Assembly: GCF_003201655.1 (NCBI RefSeq)
Contig: NZ_QJJU01000003.1
Span: 1-64,000 of the forward strand
From: Mycolicibacterium moriokaense
GTDB taxonomy: Bacteria > Actinomycetota > Actinomycetes > Mycobacteriales > Mycobacteriaceae
DNA length: 64,000 nucleotides
Direction: 5' to 3'
Part shown: in pieces, positions 48,413-57,370 of the stretch
How the letters are laid out: every line of letters begins with the position of its first letter
Position numbering within the stretch: the stretch's first letter is position 1
Program-made: the position numbers and the translations under genes
Notes under the pieces: model-generated
Seen by the model: only the letters and a program-made list of their open reading frames with translations
What the model was told of the DNA's origin: nothing
The model's database searches: none

Positions 48413-48679
48413 TTAGATTTCGTAGATCGCGTCGTATTCGAGTGTCGCGAGGTTCTCGATGACGAACGGTAGGGTGGTGTCGATCCGTTCGCGGACGGAG
48501 TCGATGCTGGGTCCTTCGAGGATGAAGTAGAACCCTGGCCCCGCGGAACGCCGATATGCGGATTTGACGACACCTTCGGCCTTGAGCTCACGCATGACCC
48601 GCATCTCATGGTCGAGGTGCGGTTCCAGTGCATCGGGTTCATCCGGACGAGTCATGAAACCCTTGGCAAGCACGATCAT
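48413..48679 (-). CDS. YciI/muconolactone isomerase-like small protein
   Basis: An 88-residue protein, MIVLAKGFMTRPDEPDALEP onward, with the beta-alpha-beta-beta pattern of dimeric ferredoxin-like folds (GPGFYFILEGPSIDSVRE). It could be a muconolactone isomerase-like or YciI-like protein; the catalytic role is unproven. It lies in the leftward group with the NAD(P)-binding protein. Confidence 0.72.
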   Translation of the reverse strand: MIVLAKGFMTRPDEPDALEPHLDHEMRVMRELKAEGVVKSAYRRSAGPGFYFILEGPSIDSVRERIDTTLPFVIENLATLEYDAIYEI

Positions 48680-48753
48680 GTGTTCTTCTCCTATCAGGCA
48701 AGGACTTTGAGTCCGAAATGTGGGCGGCTGACCGGGATGTCGGCCCGGCGGTG

Positions 48754-49629
48754 CTATGCGGCCGGCGCGGCGAACAGTGAGACGTGTTCGTGTATCCAGT
48801 CCTTGACCGATCGTGGGGCGTGGCCGGTGAGGTCATAGACGGTGGGGGAGGGGACCGCGTAGACGTTGTCGCGGGTGATGTCATCGACCCCAACCAACAC
48901 ATCGACCATCAGTGCCGGTAGTCCGGCAGATTCCAGCACGGCGCGCTGCTGGGCTTCGGTTCGGGCGTGGTACTCGACGCGGGTCCCCAACGCAGCGGAC
49001 AGGTATCCGGCGACTTCGTCCATCGTCACGGCCGCGGGGCCGGAGATGTCATAAGTCTTGCCGGCGTGACGGTGGGGGTCGTCAGTGAGGATGACAGCGA
49101 AGACCTCTGCCACGTCGCGGGTGTCGATCAGCGCCACCCGGCCTGCACCACCAAGGCCACCCCACGCGCCCACACGCACGAAATTGGAGGCGATCTTCAG
49201 CATGGTGTCGGTAAAGGTCGTGGGACGCACCACCGTTGACGCGACACCTGCGGTGGCGAGGTAGGCGTCGATCTCGGTGTGCCACCGAACGACGTTGGCG
49301 GGGTGGGTGCCTCCCGCGCCGCCGACCGACAGATTCACCAGATACGGCACGTCTGCGCCGATTGCGGCGTCGATGAGCGCGATCTCATCGCGCACCTGAC
49401 GATCAGTGGTCCCATAGCTCAAATAGGCCTTGTCGGAGCCGGTGAACCCCGTCCGCAATGTAGCGGGATCATCGAAGTCGACGCCCACGATCTCGAGTTT
49501 GGCGTCACCGAATGCGGTCGCAGCGGCCTTGGGGTCGCGGGTCAGGACCCGCACAGGCTCCCCGTCACGTACAAGCGCTTGAGTCAGTGTCTTACCGACA
49601 AGTCCGGTTCCGCCGGCCAGGGTGATCAT
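48754..49629 (-). CDS. NmrA/NAD(P)H-binding family oxidoreductase
   Basis: A 291-residue atypical SDR with MITLAGGTGLVGKTLTQALV at the N-terminus. The start is preceded by AGAAGGG. VVRPTTFTDTMLKIASNF and DTRDVAEVFAVILT are typical of the QOR2/NmrA-like group that binds NADPH and may reduce quinones. It is read from a promoter in the divergent region shared with the CGNR regulator. Confidence 0.9.
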   Translation of the reverse strand: MITLAGGTGLVGKTLTQALVRDGEPVRVLTRDPKAAATAFGDAKLEIVGVDFDDPATLRTGFTGSDKAYLSYGTTDRQVRDEIALIDAAIGADVPYLVNLSVGGAGGTHPANVVRWHTEIDAYLATAGVASTVVRPTTFTDTMLKIASNFVRVGAWGGLGGAGRVALIDTRDVAEVFAVILTDDPHRHAGKTYDISGPAAVTMDEVAGYLSAALGTRVEYHARTEAQQRAVLESAGLPALMVDVLVGVDDITRDNVYAVPSPTVYDLTGHAPRSVKDWIHEHVSLFAAPAA

Positions 49630-49669
49630 GTTGAACCCTTCTTTCGAAAAGCGTTCCTTTTCAATTGCG

Positions 49670-49699
49670 ACAGTAGCGTTATCATTATACTCCTGTCAA
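49670..49699 (-). promoter_or_regulatory. Promoter of the NAD(P)H-binding gene
   Basis: On the minus strand TTGACA (49694-49699) is followed after 18 bases by TACTGT (49670-49675). TATAAT (49684-49689) also occurs but is too close to that -35 box. The transcript would have a leader of ~35 bases with an AGAAGGG ribosome binding site. Confidence 0.55.
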
Positions 49700-49931
49700 C
49701 AGCGGAGCCCCCGAAGTGCTGGCTCCAGTCGGTCAGTGTGCGCGATCCATCGTCCTACTGATCCGATCTGTCCCGGTTGGTGTGGGACTGCCGCAGTTGT
49801 TTTGGTTTCTTCATCGGTGGCTCGCACCGTCCATCCCGACGGGGCTGCGTGGAGCTGGTCGGCACCGACCACGACTGATATCGACGTATGCAATATCGAA
49901 ATAGTCATGTCGTGTTGGTATGCGATCGGGC

Positions 49932-49937
49932 TATGAT
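49932..49937 (+). promoter_or_regulatory. -10 box of a leaderless CGNR regulator transcript
   Basis: TATGAT ends six bases before the ATG at 49944, so transcription would start at or beside the start codon. No ribosome binding site precedes the ATG, in keeping with leaderless translation. No good -35 box is visible at the usual distance. Confidence 0.5.
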
Positions 49938-49943
49938 GGCGGC

Positions 49944-50582
49944 ATGGGTTGGCCAGCTACTGACAGACACGGGCTGGCGGCTGCGCCGGCCGGGCTGGGT
50001 TTCGTCCAAGATTTCCTCAACACCCATCCCACCCATCCGGCTCCGTCCGCCAGGCCTGACCCCGCGGCTGATCTGCTCGCGGACCTTGACAGCGCACAGC
50101 GCTGGCTCGACGGGGCTCTACAGAACTGGTCGCGCGAAACAGGCGTGGCGCAAAGCCGTGTGCTGGTCAGCGAAGCCGACCTGGAGAAGCTTCGTAGCTT
50201 GCGGGCCGATCTGGCGAGCTTGCTGCGCCCGGCCGATCGGCCTCGGGACGTCACACTGCTGCCGTCAGCATCCGTTTCGATACGGGTGGGAGCCGACGGT
50301 GCGGCGCTGCTGGAGCCGCGCGGAGACGGAAGCCGTCGGGTCAGCGCGATCGTGCTGATCGAGACCTTTACCGCCCAACGCTTGGACAACTGGCGCCGAC
50401 TGAAATTGTGCCGCAACGACCGGTGCGCGGTGTCGTTCTATGACCGCTCCCGCAACAACAGTGCGGTGTACCACGACTCGCGTGAATGCGGCAATGCCAT
50501 CTACCTCCGCGCCTCGCGAGCGCGGAAACGGCAGGGCGCACTCAACACCAATGAACATCCAATTGACGCCGAAAAGCCTTGA
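49944..50582 (+). CDS. CGNR zinc-finger transcriptional regulator (ABATE domain)
   Basis: A 212-residue protein. The N-terminal ABATE domain contains LGFVQDFLNTHPTHP. The C-terminal zinc finger reads LCRNDRCAVSFYDRS and HDSRECGNAIYLRASRARKR, with Cys4-type ligands and the CGN motif. Such proteins regulate neighbouring oxidoreductase genes; it is divergent from the NAD(P)H-binding gene. Confidence 0.9.
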   Translation: MGWPATDRHGLAAAPAGLGFVQDFLNTHPTHPAPSARPDPAADLLADLDSAQRWLDGALQNWSRETGVAQSRVLVSEADLEKLRSLRADLASLLRPADRPRDVTLLPSASVSIRVGADGAALLEPRGDGSRRVSAIVLIETFTAQRLDNWRRLKLCRNDRCAVSFYDRSRNNSAVYHDSRECGNAIYLRASRARKRQGALNTNEHPIDAEKP

Positions 50583-50699
50583 CGCTCAAGCTTTCACCGC
50601 CATAGCTTCGTGACCCGGCGAGCAGCGAGACGAGCGGACTTGCCCATAGTCGTCAGCGATCGAGTCGATGGTTGCGCGCATCACTGGGTTCGTCCTGTT

Positions 50700-51116
50700 T
50701 CAGCCGGGTTGACCTTCGTTGCGGAGGATCGTGTAGGCCACCATCATCGAGTCCACGTGGGCCCGCACCTCGACGATGATGTCCCCCTCAAAGCGGCACA
50801 CCCAGCAATAGTCATTGGCGAAGTCCGCTCCCTCCTTGGTCTTTGAGGTGGAGTGCAGCTCGGCGATCGTGGTGTCACCGTCGACGTAGAGGTGCGTGAC
50901 CTCCAGCTTGACGCCGCCCGGGACGGCTTGTCCGGCCAAGCGGGCGAACGTCGCTTCGATGAACTTGGCCTTATCGTGGTAGCGCCCGGCCAGGGGGTGA
51001 GTCCCCTCGACGGTCCAGTCGACGTCATCGGCGACCCGGTCCCAGAACTGCGCCTGGGTAGCGGGATCCTGGAGCTTGGCGAACAAGGCGATCCGGTCAT
51101 CTCGAATCGTAGTCAT
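50700..51116 (-). CDS. SnoaL/NTF2-like protein
   Basis: A 138-residue protein with the cone-shaped NTF2-like fold pattern: DPATQAQFWDRVADDVDWTV, HPLAGRYHDKAKFIEATF and NDYCWVCRFEGDIIVEVRAH. Members are ketosteroid isomerase-like enzymes or ligand-binding proteins. It follows the tautomerase gene in the same leftward unit, controlled from the MarR operator. Confidence 0.85.
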   Translation of the reverse strand: MTTIRDDRIALFAKLQDPATQAQFWDRVADDVDWTVEGTHPLAGRYHDKAKFIEATFARLAGQAVPGGVKLEVTHLYVDGDTTIAELHSTSKTKEGADFANDYCWVCRFEGDIIVEVRAHVDSMMVAYTILRNEGQPG

Positions 51117-51162
51117 GATTCGTTTTCCCTTTCGTCGTGAGCTATTGCGCTGACTTCCAACG

Positions 51163-51651
51163 CTATTCGGCGAAGGTTAGGTGGCCGCGACCCGCGGCGG
51201 TCTCTCCGGCCTGGGCGAGCGCGTCCCAGTCGGTCATACGCAGGATGCGTCCGTTCGCGCCCCAGAAGCCCTCGGCCTGCTCTCTGAGCATGCACCAGAC
51301 ACGATGCACGTGTGCCTCGATGTCGGTCACCCCCTCGGCGGCGAGGACCAGCTCGGTCACCTCGCGCACCAGTGCGTTGCGGCGCTGCTCGTTGAGCGGG
51401 CCGGTAATGCCCGGCAGGCCCTGCGGCATGGTCAGAAAGACCCGGTAGATGGGCAGCTCGGCGGGCGTGCCGCCTACATTGACCGTCCCGTGGGGCAGTT
51501 CGTGCACGAAGGCCCACGCCACCGCGCGGGTGGCCGAGTTGTCGGCAACCCCCTCCCAATGCAGCACGGTGGTTGTGAGGTCCTCGACCAGGGTGGTCAG
51601 GGCCGAGCGTTGCAAGGCGCCGGCGGGCAAGGTCAGGTCGATCATCGGCAT
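51163..51651 (-). CDS. Tautomerase family protein
   Basis: A 162-residue protein beginning MPMIDLTLPAGAL behind AAGGAG, leaving Pro as the N-terminal catalytic residue after Met removal. It is longer than 4-oxalocrotonate tautomerase (~62 residues), with two repeat-like halves (RSALTTLVEDLTTTVLHWEG and RRNALVREVTELVLAAEG), as in trimeric two-domain tautomerases. It is divergent from MarR. Confidence 0.87.
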   Translation of the reverse strand: MPMIDLTLPAGALQRSALTTLVEDLTTTVLHWEGVADNSATRAVAWAFVHELPHGTVNVGGTPAELPIYRVFLTMPQGLPGITGPLNEQRRNALVREVTELVLAAEGVTDIEAHVHRVWCMLREQAEGFWGANGRILRMTDWDALAQAGETAAGRGHLTFAE

Positions 51652-51692
51652 GGGTGACTCCTTCATTGGGTGAGTTGCTTCCAAAATCCAAT

Positions 51693-51735
51693 TTAGGGCA
51701 TATGCCCCTTTCTGTAAAGGGGGCATATGCCCTAA
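51693..51735. promoter_or_regulatory. Paired MarR operators between tautomerase and marR
   Basis: GGGCATATGCCC occurs twice as a perfect 12-bp palindrome, at 51696-51707 and 51721-51732, 25 bp apart. The flanks TTA and CTTT / AAAG and TAA make the whole region a larger near-symmetric dyad around CTGT. It lies between divergent tautomerase and MarR genes, the classic place for a MarR dimer to control both. Confidence 0.88.
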
Positions 51736-51770
51736 CATGGAAGGGGATCCGTTGTGAATGGGAAAGAGTG

Positions 51771-52244
51771 ATGACGATTATGGCCGGTCGCGTTGAGGCA
51801 GTCGATGAAAGTCCATGCAGTGCAACGGCTATGCGTAAGGCCACTCGGCGAATGACTCAGCTGTACGACGACGCTTTGGCGCCGGTCGGACTGCGTTCGA
51901 CCCAATACGCGGTCCTTGAGGAACTCGACCGGCGGGCCGATGCTCCGCCGACTATGGGTGAGTTGGCCGAGACGCTCGTGCTGGATCGGTCGGCCCTTGG
52001 GCACAACCTGCGACCATTGGAACGCGACGGTCTTGTCGCGTTGGTGGCCAGCGACGATGATCGGCGACGGCGCCGCGTGGTGCTCACCACAACGGGACAC
52101 GCCAAGTTCGTGCAGGCTCGGCAAGCTTGGAAATTGGCGCAGGACCGCTTCAACGACGTGTTCGGCGAATCGGCAGCCGCGAAACTCCGAGCCACCCTGC
52201 TCCGCATCGCCCGCGACGAACGCCTCGCCACGCTAACCGGTTGA
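51771..52244 (+). CDS. MarR-family regulator
   Basis: A 157-residue protein from ATG at 51771 behind GGAAAGAG. The winged helix contains PTMGELAETLVLDRSALGHN and the wing SDDDRRRRRVVLTTTG. It presumably binds the twin GGGCATATGCCC sites, controlling itself and the tautomerase/SnoaL unit in response to a phenolic or electrophilic ligand. Confidence 0.92.
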   Translation: MTIMAGRVEAVDESPCSATAMRKATRRMTQLYDDALAPVGLRSTQYAVLEELDRRADAPPTMGELAETLVLDRSALGHNLRPLERDGLVALVASDDDRRRRRVVLTTTGHAKFVQARQAWKLAQDRFNDVFGESAAAKLRATLLRIARDERLATLTG

Positions 52245-52354
52245 CGGATGAGGATGGCGGCAGCGAATCAGTCGAGGGCGACGTCAGGTCTCGATGCCTT
52301 GGCCCGCGGCATCAAATCGAGTCCGGTGATCACGGCTGGCCAAGGGACCAACCT

Positions 52355-52467
52355 GGGACCACACGCTATGCACGATGCTGAACGACCTGCACGTCAGTGA
52401 ACGTCACACACCACGCCCTGGTCGCGAAAACCGCCGGCGACCTGGGAAAACGGGTTACCGCTACTTG
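52355..52467 (+). repeat. Class 'b' left arm of attachment site 3
   Basis: This 113-bp sequence resembles 60040-60153 over its full length: GGGACCACACG at the left end, GAACGACCTGC, TGAACGTCA and CCGCTACTT at the core. It forms the right end of segment 2 as the other forms that of segment 3. Confidence 0.78.
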
Positions 52468-52510
52468 CTGGGGGTCAAGTGGTCGCAGGTTCAATTCCTG
52501 TCAGCCCGAC
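52468..52510 (+). repeat. Attachment core 3
   Basis: 43 bp matching the tRNA-Pro 3' half with one change (TTCAATTCC for TTCAAATCC). It separates segments 2 and 3. Confidence 0.92.
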
Positions 52511-52653
52511 CTAGTGAAATGCATCTTGACCTGCGACGATCGGTCATTCATACCTCAACATTGGTTCAGCTCATACGTGCTTGGGACCACGTTTCGTGGT
52601 ACCTGAGCTTCAGCGGCGCACTTGTCCGCTGGTCAAGTGCGCCGCCGATTCGA
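52511..52653 (+). repeat. Class 'X' right flank, copy 2
   Basis: Closely similar to 35782-35928 (CTAGTGAAATGCATCTTGAC at its start; CTTGGGACCACGTTT further in). Beyond it, to 52833, no gene is evident. Confidence 0.82.
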
Positions 52654-52833
52654 GTTTTAATCTGCCGTCAAGACGATTCCATCGACGGCGAGACCGAATT
52701 CCGTTCTTGCTAACCATCACAACAGCCCAACAATGACGATCATGGTTGCCTATCGAGCGCAACTGTCGGGCGGGTTCGTTCGTGCAGCAACGTTTGCCCG
52801 GTTGGGCCTACACGCCTGACGACCGCAGAAGTG

Positions 52834-53913
52834 TCACGGCAGCCGCTTGTTGCTCTGCGACGCTGAGCCCCCGTTCGGTCGTGTGGCCAACATTGCGCGC
52901 CGCAGTTCAAGTGGCGTGGCGCCGAACCAGCGGCGGCAACCGCGGGAGAAGGCGGATTGTTCGGTATAGCCGAGCAATTCCGCGATGCGGCTCAGCGGGA
53001 CGCCTCGCTGGCTCAGGTGGCGTCGCGCCAGCTCCGACCTCACATCATCGATGATCGCGGCGAACGTCGTGCCTTCTTCGTGCAGTCTGCGTTGCATCGT
53101 GCGCGGGTGCAGCATGAGCATCTGGGCGACTCGCGCATGGTGGCATATGCCGGATGCCAGCAGCGTCGGCACCACGGCTCGGACCTGCGCGCTGACGTCG
53201 AGGTCGGACGCGGCGAAATGCGCGTCGAGGTAGGCATGCGCGATCTTTTGTACGAGTGGATCGCGGTTCGGGATCGGCAGCGCCAGGTCGGCGGCGCGGT
53301 ACAAGAAGCCGCTCTGCGCGCAGTGGAACCGCACAGTGGAGCCGAAGATCGCTCTGTACGTCGACGACGGTGAAATGCGCTCGTGATCGAAACAAACCTC
53401 CAGCGCCTTGAGGCGCCCGTCGGATAGCACCGCGAATATGCGCTGGGCCACACCCATGGTCAGCTCGAGCAACTGCTCGGTGCCGCCGGGACGGCCGACC
53501 GTCAGCTCCACGCGCAAGAATTGTGTGCCGGGGCGCGTTCCCGCTGCGGTGGTCACGTGGAGGCCGGGCCGGACCGCCGCGAGGTACTTGTTCACGCTGG
53601 CGAAGGCGTCGCCGACTGTTGCGGAATTTCCCATTTCGATGGCGAGCGGTCCCAGCAGTTCGATGCCCTGAAACGCCGCCATGCGCAGCCCGAAGTCCGG
53701 GCACTGCAGCGTCGAGGCGCTGCGTTCCAGCAGTAACGTAATCGCCGCGTCGGACACCAGCATGTCGCTGTCGTCGAGAATGGCCGCCGGCAGCCGAGCG
53801 GCCGCCAGCATCTGCCTGGCGTCGCCGCCCAGCGCGCTGACGACTTCGCGGTAGCCGTTGAGCGCATCCGCTTTTACCAGCCTTGGCTTTGTTGCACCCT
53901 TGCCTTTGACCAT
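52834..53913 (-). CDS. AraC-family regulator, VirS type
   Basis: A 359-residue protein with an Arabinose_bd-like N-terminal domain (CPDFGLRMAAFQGIELLGPL, typical of VirS/OruR) and a C-terminal AraC double HTH (VAQMLMLHPRTMQRRLHEEG, RIAELLGYTEQSAFSRGCRR, WFGATPLELR). It is divergent from a monooxygenase operon, as VirS (Rv3082c) is from mymA in M. tuberculosis, and presumably activates it. Confidence 0.92.
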   Translation of the reverse strand: MVKGKGATKPRLVKADALNGYREVVSALGGDARQMLAAARLPAAILDDSDMLVSDAAITLLLERSASTLQCPDFGLRMAAFQGIELLGPLAIEMGNSATVGDAFASVNKYLAAVRPGLHVTTAAGTRPGTQFLRVELTVGRPGGTEQLLELTMGVAQRIFAVLSDGRLKALEVCFDHERISPSSTYRAIFGSTVRFHCAQSGFLYRAADLALPIPNRDPLVQKIAHAYLDAHFAASDLDVSAQVRAVVPTLLASGICHHARVAQMLMLHPRTMQRRLHEEGTTFAAIIDDVRSELARRHLSQRGVPLSRIAELLGYTEQSAFSRGCRRWFGATPLELRRAMLATRPNGGSASQSNKRLP

Positions 53914-54040
53914 GGTCGCTCGAAGCGCCCCTCGTGTGTCGCTAAATGTTTAGAAGTTGTCGCCTATTGTCACGACTTTACTCCCTCGGCCTACCTACGC
54001 TTGGCCCATCAATAGAGCAGTGGAACGCCGAGGAGCCCAC

Positions 54041-55591
54041 GTGAACAGCAGCTATAGCGACGCCGTCCTGGAAGTAGCCATCGTTGGCGCCGGCTTCACC
54101 GGCCTGGGCGCCGGCATCCAGCTCAAGCGCGCCGGCATCACCTCGTTCCGGATCTTCGAGAAAGCCAGCGCCGTCGGCGGTGTCTGGCGCGACAACCGTT
54201 ACCCCGGCCTGTGCTGCGATATCCCCTCGCACCTGTATTCCTACTCGTTCGCGCCGAATCCGCGGTGGTCGCGCCGTTATGCGTCGGGCCGGGAAATCTG
54301 GGCTTACCAGCAGCACTGCCACCAGAAGTTCGGCATGGGAAAGTTCATCAGCTACGGGATGGAAGTCACCGCCGCAACGTATGACGAGCGGGCCGCGTTG
54401 TGGGTCTTGGATTTTCGGTCGGGCGATCAGATACGGGCACGCAACCTGATCTCGATGCCGCGCGGGCTGTCACAGCCCCAATATCCAATCATCGACGGCA
54501 TCGAGTCGTTCACCGGCGCCACGATGCACACCGCGCGCTGGGATGAAGACTACGATTTCCGCGGCAAGCACGTTGGCGTGATCGGCAACGCTGCCAGCGG
54601 CCTGCAGGCGATTCCGCAGCTAGCCAAGATCGCGGAATCGGTCACCGTGTTCCAGCGCACCCCGAACTGGGTTCTCCCGCGTAACGATCAGGCGTATTCG
54701 GCACTGAGCAAGGCCCTGTTCCGCTGGCTGCCGGGCGCGCAGAAACTGCACCGGCTGCAGCTGTTCCTGAAGCAGGAACTCATTCATCCCGCGCTGAAGA
54801 ACCCGAACGGCGTGCTGCATCGCCAACTGACCCGCAAGGCGTTGGCCTACCTTCACCGGACTATCAAGGACCCGGTCTTGCGCAGCAAGCTGACGCCGGA
54901 TTTCCGGCTCGGTTGCAAGCGCATCCTGGTGTCCGACGACTATTTCTCGGCGCTTCTGCTCCCGAACGTGAAGCTGGAAACGGCGGCGATCGCCGGCGTT
55001 GCCGGCAACGAGGTGACGATCGCCGACGGCAGCACGCGCCACGCCGACGTGCTGGTGTTTGCCACCGGGTTTCGTTCCATCGAAGAAATGCCGTTCGCGA
55101 TTACCGGACGCCAGGGTCAGTCGCTGGCCCAGGCGTGGCGCGACGCGCCCGCCGCTTACCTCGGGGTAACTACGGCCGGCTTCCCGAATCTGTTCATGCC
55201 GCTCGGGCCGAACAGCGGCTTCGGCCATCAATCGGCGCTGTTCGTTATCGAGCGCCACGTCAACTACATCGTGGGGTGCATCCGACACGCAGCGCGTAAC
55301 CGCTTGCGATCGATGGAGGTGCGACCTGATGTGCAAAGCGCCTACAACGAGGGAGTACAACAACGCTTCCAGGGCACGGTCTGGACCGGCAACTGCAGCA
55401 GTTGGTACAAGAACCAGACCGGCCGCATCGTGACGAACACGCCGGATTCCGGCTTCGCCTACTGGCGTCGGTTGATGCGCCCCGACTTCGCCCATTTCGT
55501 CGTCGAGCCGGCACACGTCGAGCCGAATGCCGTTGTGCCCCTTGTTAACGCTTCGACCGCTAGTGAGGAGAGCAACGATGCCAACAATTGA
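54041..55591 (+). CDS. Baeyer-Villiger-type flavin monooxygenase
   Basis: A 516-residue protein from GTG at 54041 behind GAGGAG. The FAD motif is VAIVGAGFTGLGAGI, the BVMO fingerprint is FTGATMHTARWD (FxGxxxHTxxW) and the NADPH motif VGVIGNAASGLQAI. GVWRDNRYPGLCCDIPSHLY and VFATGFRS are also typical. It inserts oxygen next to a ketone to give an ester or lactone, which the next gene's hydrolase could open. The gene overlaps that hydrolase by 14 bases. Confidence 0.93.
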   Translation: MNSSYSDAVLEVAIVGAGFTGLGAGIQLKRAGITSFRIFEKASAVGGVWRDNRYPGLCCDIPSHLYSYSFAPNPRWSRRYASGREIWAYQQHCHQKFGMGKFISYGMEVTAATYDERAALWVLDFRSGDQIRARNLISMPRGLSQPQYPIIDGIESFTGATMHTARWDEDYDFRGKHVGVIGNAASGLQAIPQLAKIAESVTVFQRTPNWVLPRNDQAYSALSKALFRWLPGAQKLHRLQLFLKQELIHPALKNPNGVLHRQLTRKALAYLHRTIKDPVLRSKLTPDFRLGCKRILVSDDYFSALLLPNVKLETAAIAGVAGNEVTIADGSTRHADVLVFATGFRSIEEMPFAITGRQGQSLAQAWRDAPAAYLGVTTAGFPNLFMPLGPNSGFGHQSALFVIERHVNYIVGCIRHAARNRLRSMEVRPDVQSAYNEGVQQRFQGTVWTGNCSSWYKNQTGRIVTNTPDSGFAYWRRLMRPDFAHFVVEPAHVEPNAVVPLVNASTASEESNDANN

Positions 55592-56402
55592 GATCGCCGA
55601 CCAACGTCTGCATTATGAAGTGCACGGAGACGGCCAGGAGACCATCGTCTTCGCCCACGGCATGCTGTGGGACCGGCACCTGTTCGATGCACAGATCGCT
55701 GCCATGCAACCCCGTTACCGCTGCGTCAGCTTCGACTTGCGCGGGCACGGACTGAGCACGGCTGGCCGGTCCGGCTACGAGCTGTACGCCCAGACCGACG
55801 ACGTGGCCGCGCTTATCACGGAACTGGGCAGCCGCCCTTGCCATTTCGTCGGACACTCGATGGGAGGGTTCGTCGGATTGCGACTGGCCTTGCGTCATCC
55901 GGCTCTGGTCAAATCCCTGACCTTGATCGGAAGCGCCGCTGAGGCACCCTCATCCAGGGATCTTATAGAAGGCTGGATGCTCCGCGTCATCGTCCGATAT
56001 TTCGGTCTCAGGCGGTTAGCCAACACGGCGATGGATATCTGTTTCGGTGACAACTTCCTCGCCGATCCTGCCCGCGAGACGCTGCGGCGGCAGATGCGTC
56101 AACGCCTGATCGCCAACGATCGCGTTGCCATCGCGGCCACAGTGAGAGCGCTTCTCGCGCGGGATGACCTCAGCCACGAGTTGCACCGGATCACCGCGCC
56201 GACACTGATCTTGGTGGGCAGCAACGACAAGGACAGCCACACCACGCCGGCGCATTCTCAACGCATGCATGAAGGCATTCCCGGCTCGCGCTGGGTAGTG
56301 GTGCCCGGCGGCGGCCACACGCTGCCGGTCGAAGAACCCGGTGTTGTCATCGCGGCGCTGGACGAATTTCTCACGGCAACACAACTAGGAGCAGTCACAT
56401 GA
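55578..56402 (+). CDS. Alpha/beta hydrolase
   Basis: A 274-residue protein from ATG at 55578 with GAGGAG upstream inside the monooxygenase gene. HGMLWDRHLFDAQ provides the oxyanion hole, the nucleophile Ser is in FVGHSMGGFVGLRL, Asp in VGSNDKDSH and His in PGGGHTLPVEEP. Overlap with the monooxygenase suggests that it hydrolyses the ester product. It overlaps the SDR by four bases. Confidence 0.93.
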   Translation: MPTIEIADQRLHYEVHGDGQETIVFAHGMLWDRHLFDAQIAAMQPRYRCVSFDLRGHGLSTAGRSGYELYAQTDDVAALITELGSRPCHFVGHSMGGFVGLRLALRHPALVKSLTLIGSAAEAPSSRDLIEGWMLRVIVRYFGLRRLANTAMDICFGDNFLADPARETLRRQMRQRLIANDRVAIAATVRALLARDDLSHELHRITAPTLILVGSNDKDSHTTPAHSQRMHEGIPGSRWVVVPGGGHTLPVEEPGVVIAALDEFLTATQLGAVT

Positions 56403-57232
56403 GCATCAAACAACTTTCAGGCAAGATCGTCCTGGTCACCGGCGCCGGTTCCGGCATTGGCCGCAGCACTGCGTTGGCGTTTGCCCGGCGCGGCGCCAAT
56501 CTCGTGCTCTCCGATATCAACCAGGCCAACCTCGACAAGGTACAGGCGGAGGTGGCGGCACTAGGCGTCGAATGTCTGGCGCGCGCAGTCAACGTCGCCG
56601 ACGATGACGCGATGCGCGCGTTCGCCTCAGAGGTGCACGCCAAGGTCGGCGCGCTCGACGTTCTGGTCAACAATGCAGGCGTCGCCTATGTCGGGAACTT
56701 TCTCAGCAGCCCTCCGGAGTCCTGGCAACGGCTATACGACGTCAACGTCAGGGGCGTGCTCAATGGATGCTATCTGTTCCTGCCCAACATGATTGCTGCG
56801 GGCGGCCCCCGCCGCGTCGTCAACACTGCATCGTCCACCGCGTTCGCGACGGTGCCAACGATGTCGGTCTACGGCGCGAGCAAGTCGGCGGTGCTCGGAT
56901 TCTCCGAAGGCCTCTCGATGGAGCTCGAAGACACAAACGTCGGCGTGACCGTCGTCTGCCCCGGCGCGATCAACACACCTATCACCTCTGCCGCGAACGT
57001 CGCCGGGCCATCTGTGTCGGCCGCGCAGCACGCACACCTGCAGGAGTACTACCGGACCAAGGGCACCTCGCCCGACCGGGTTGCCAAAGCGATTGTGGAC
57101 GGCGTGATCTCGGGCCGGGAGCTAGTCATCGTCGGTACCTCGGCGCGACCGTCCTACCACGTCAAACGCTTGCTGCCGTCGCGGTACCGCTCGTTCGCAA
57201 TCGCCACCTCACGCAAGATGGGCTTTCTGTGA
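56399..57232 (+). CDS. Short-chain dehydrogenase/reductase
   Basis: A 277-residue classical SDR: cofactor motif VLVTGAGSGIGRSTALAFA, DVLVNNAGVAY, Ser in VVNTASSTAFA and catalytic YGASKSAVLGF. It has a C-terminal extension (HVKRLLPSRYRSFAIATSRK) that may touch the membrane. It occupies the Rv3085-like place in the operon. Confidence 0.93.
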   Translation: MSIKQLSGKIVLVTGAGSGIGRSTALAFARRGANLVLSDINQANLDKVQAEVAALGVECLARAVNVADDDAMRAFASEVHAKVGALDVLVNNAGVAYVGNFLSSPPESWQRLYDVNVRGVLNGCYLFLPNMIAAGGPRRVVNTASSTAFATVPTMSVYGASKSAVLGFSEGLSMELEDTNVGVTVVCPGAINTPITSAANVAGPSVSAAQHAHLQEYYRTKGTSPDRVAKAIVDGVISGRELVIVGTSARPSYHVKRLLPSRYRSFAIATSRKMGFL

Positions 57233-57370
57233 GGATTCACAGCTGGCAGCCATCGCCGAGGCGGTTGAAGCGAAGAATGGCGCCTGGGCGCGGTGTACAT
57301 TCTGGACAGGTTGGCCTGGGTTGGTCGCGCCCTCTTGACGGCTCGTACCACTTCAACGAGAGGAGCAGCC

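Noticed and set aside
57293..57370. GTG at 57293 as the sulfatase start
   Set aside because: No ribosome binding site; TTG at 57371 has GAGAGGAG and yields the length usual for mycobacterial sulfatases.
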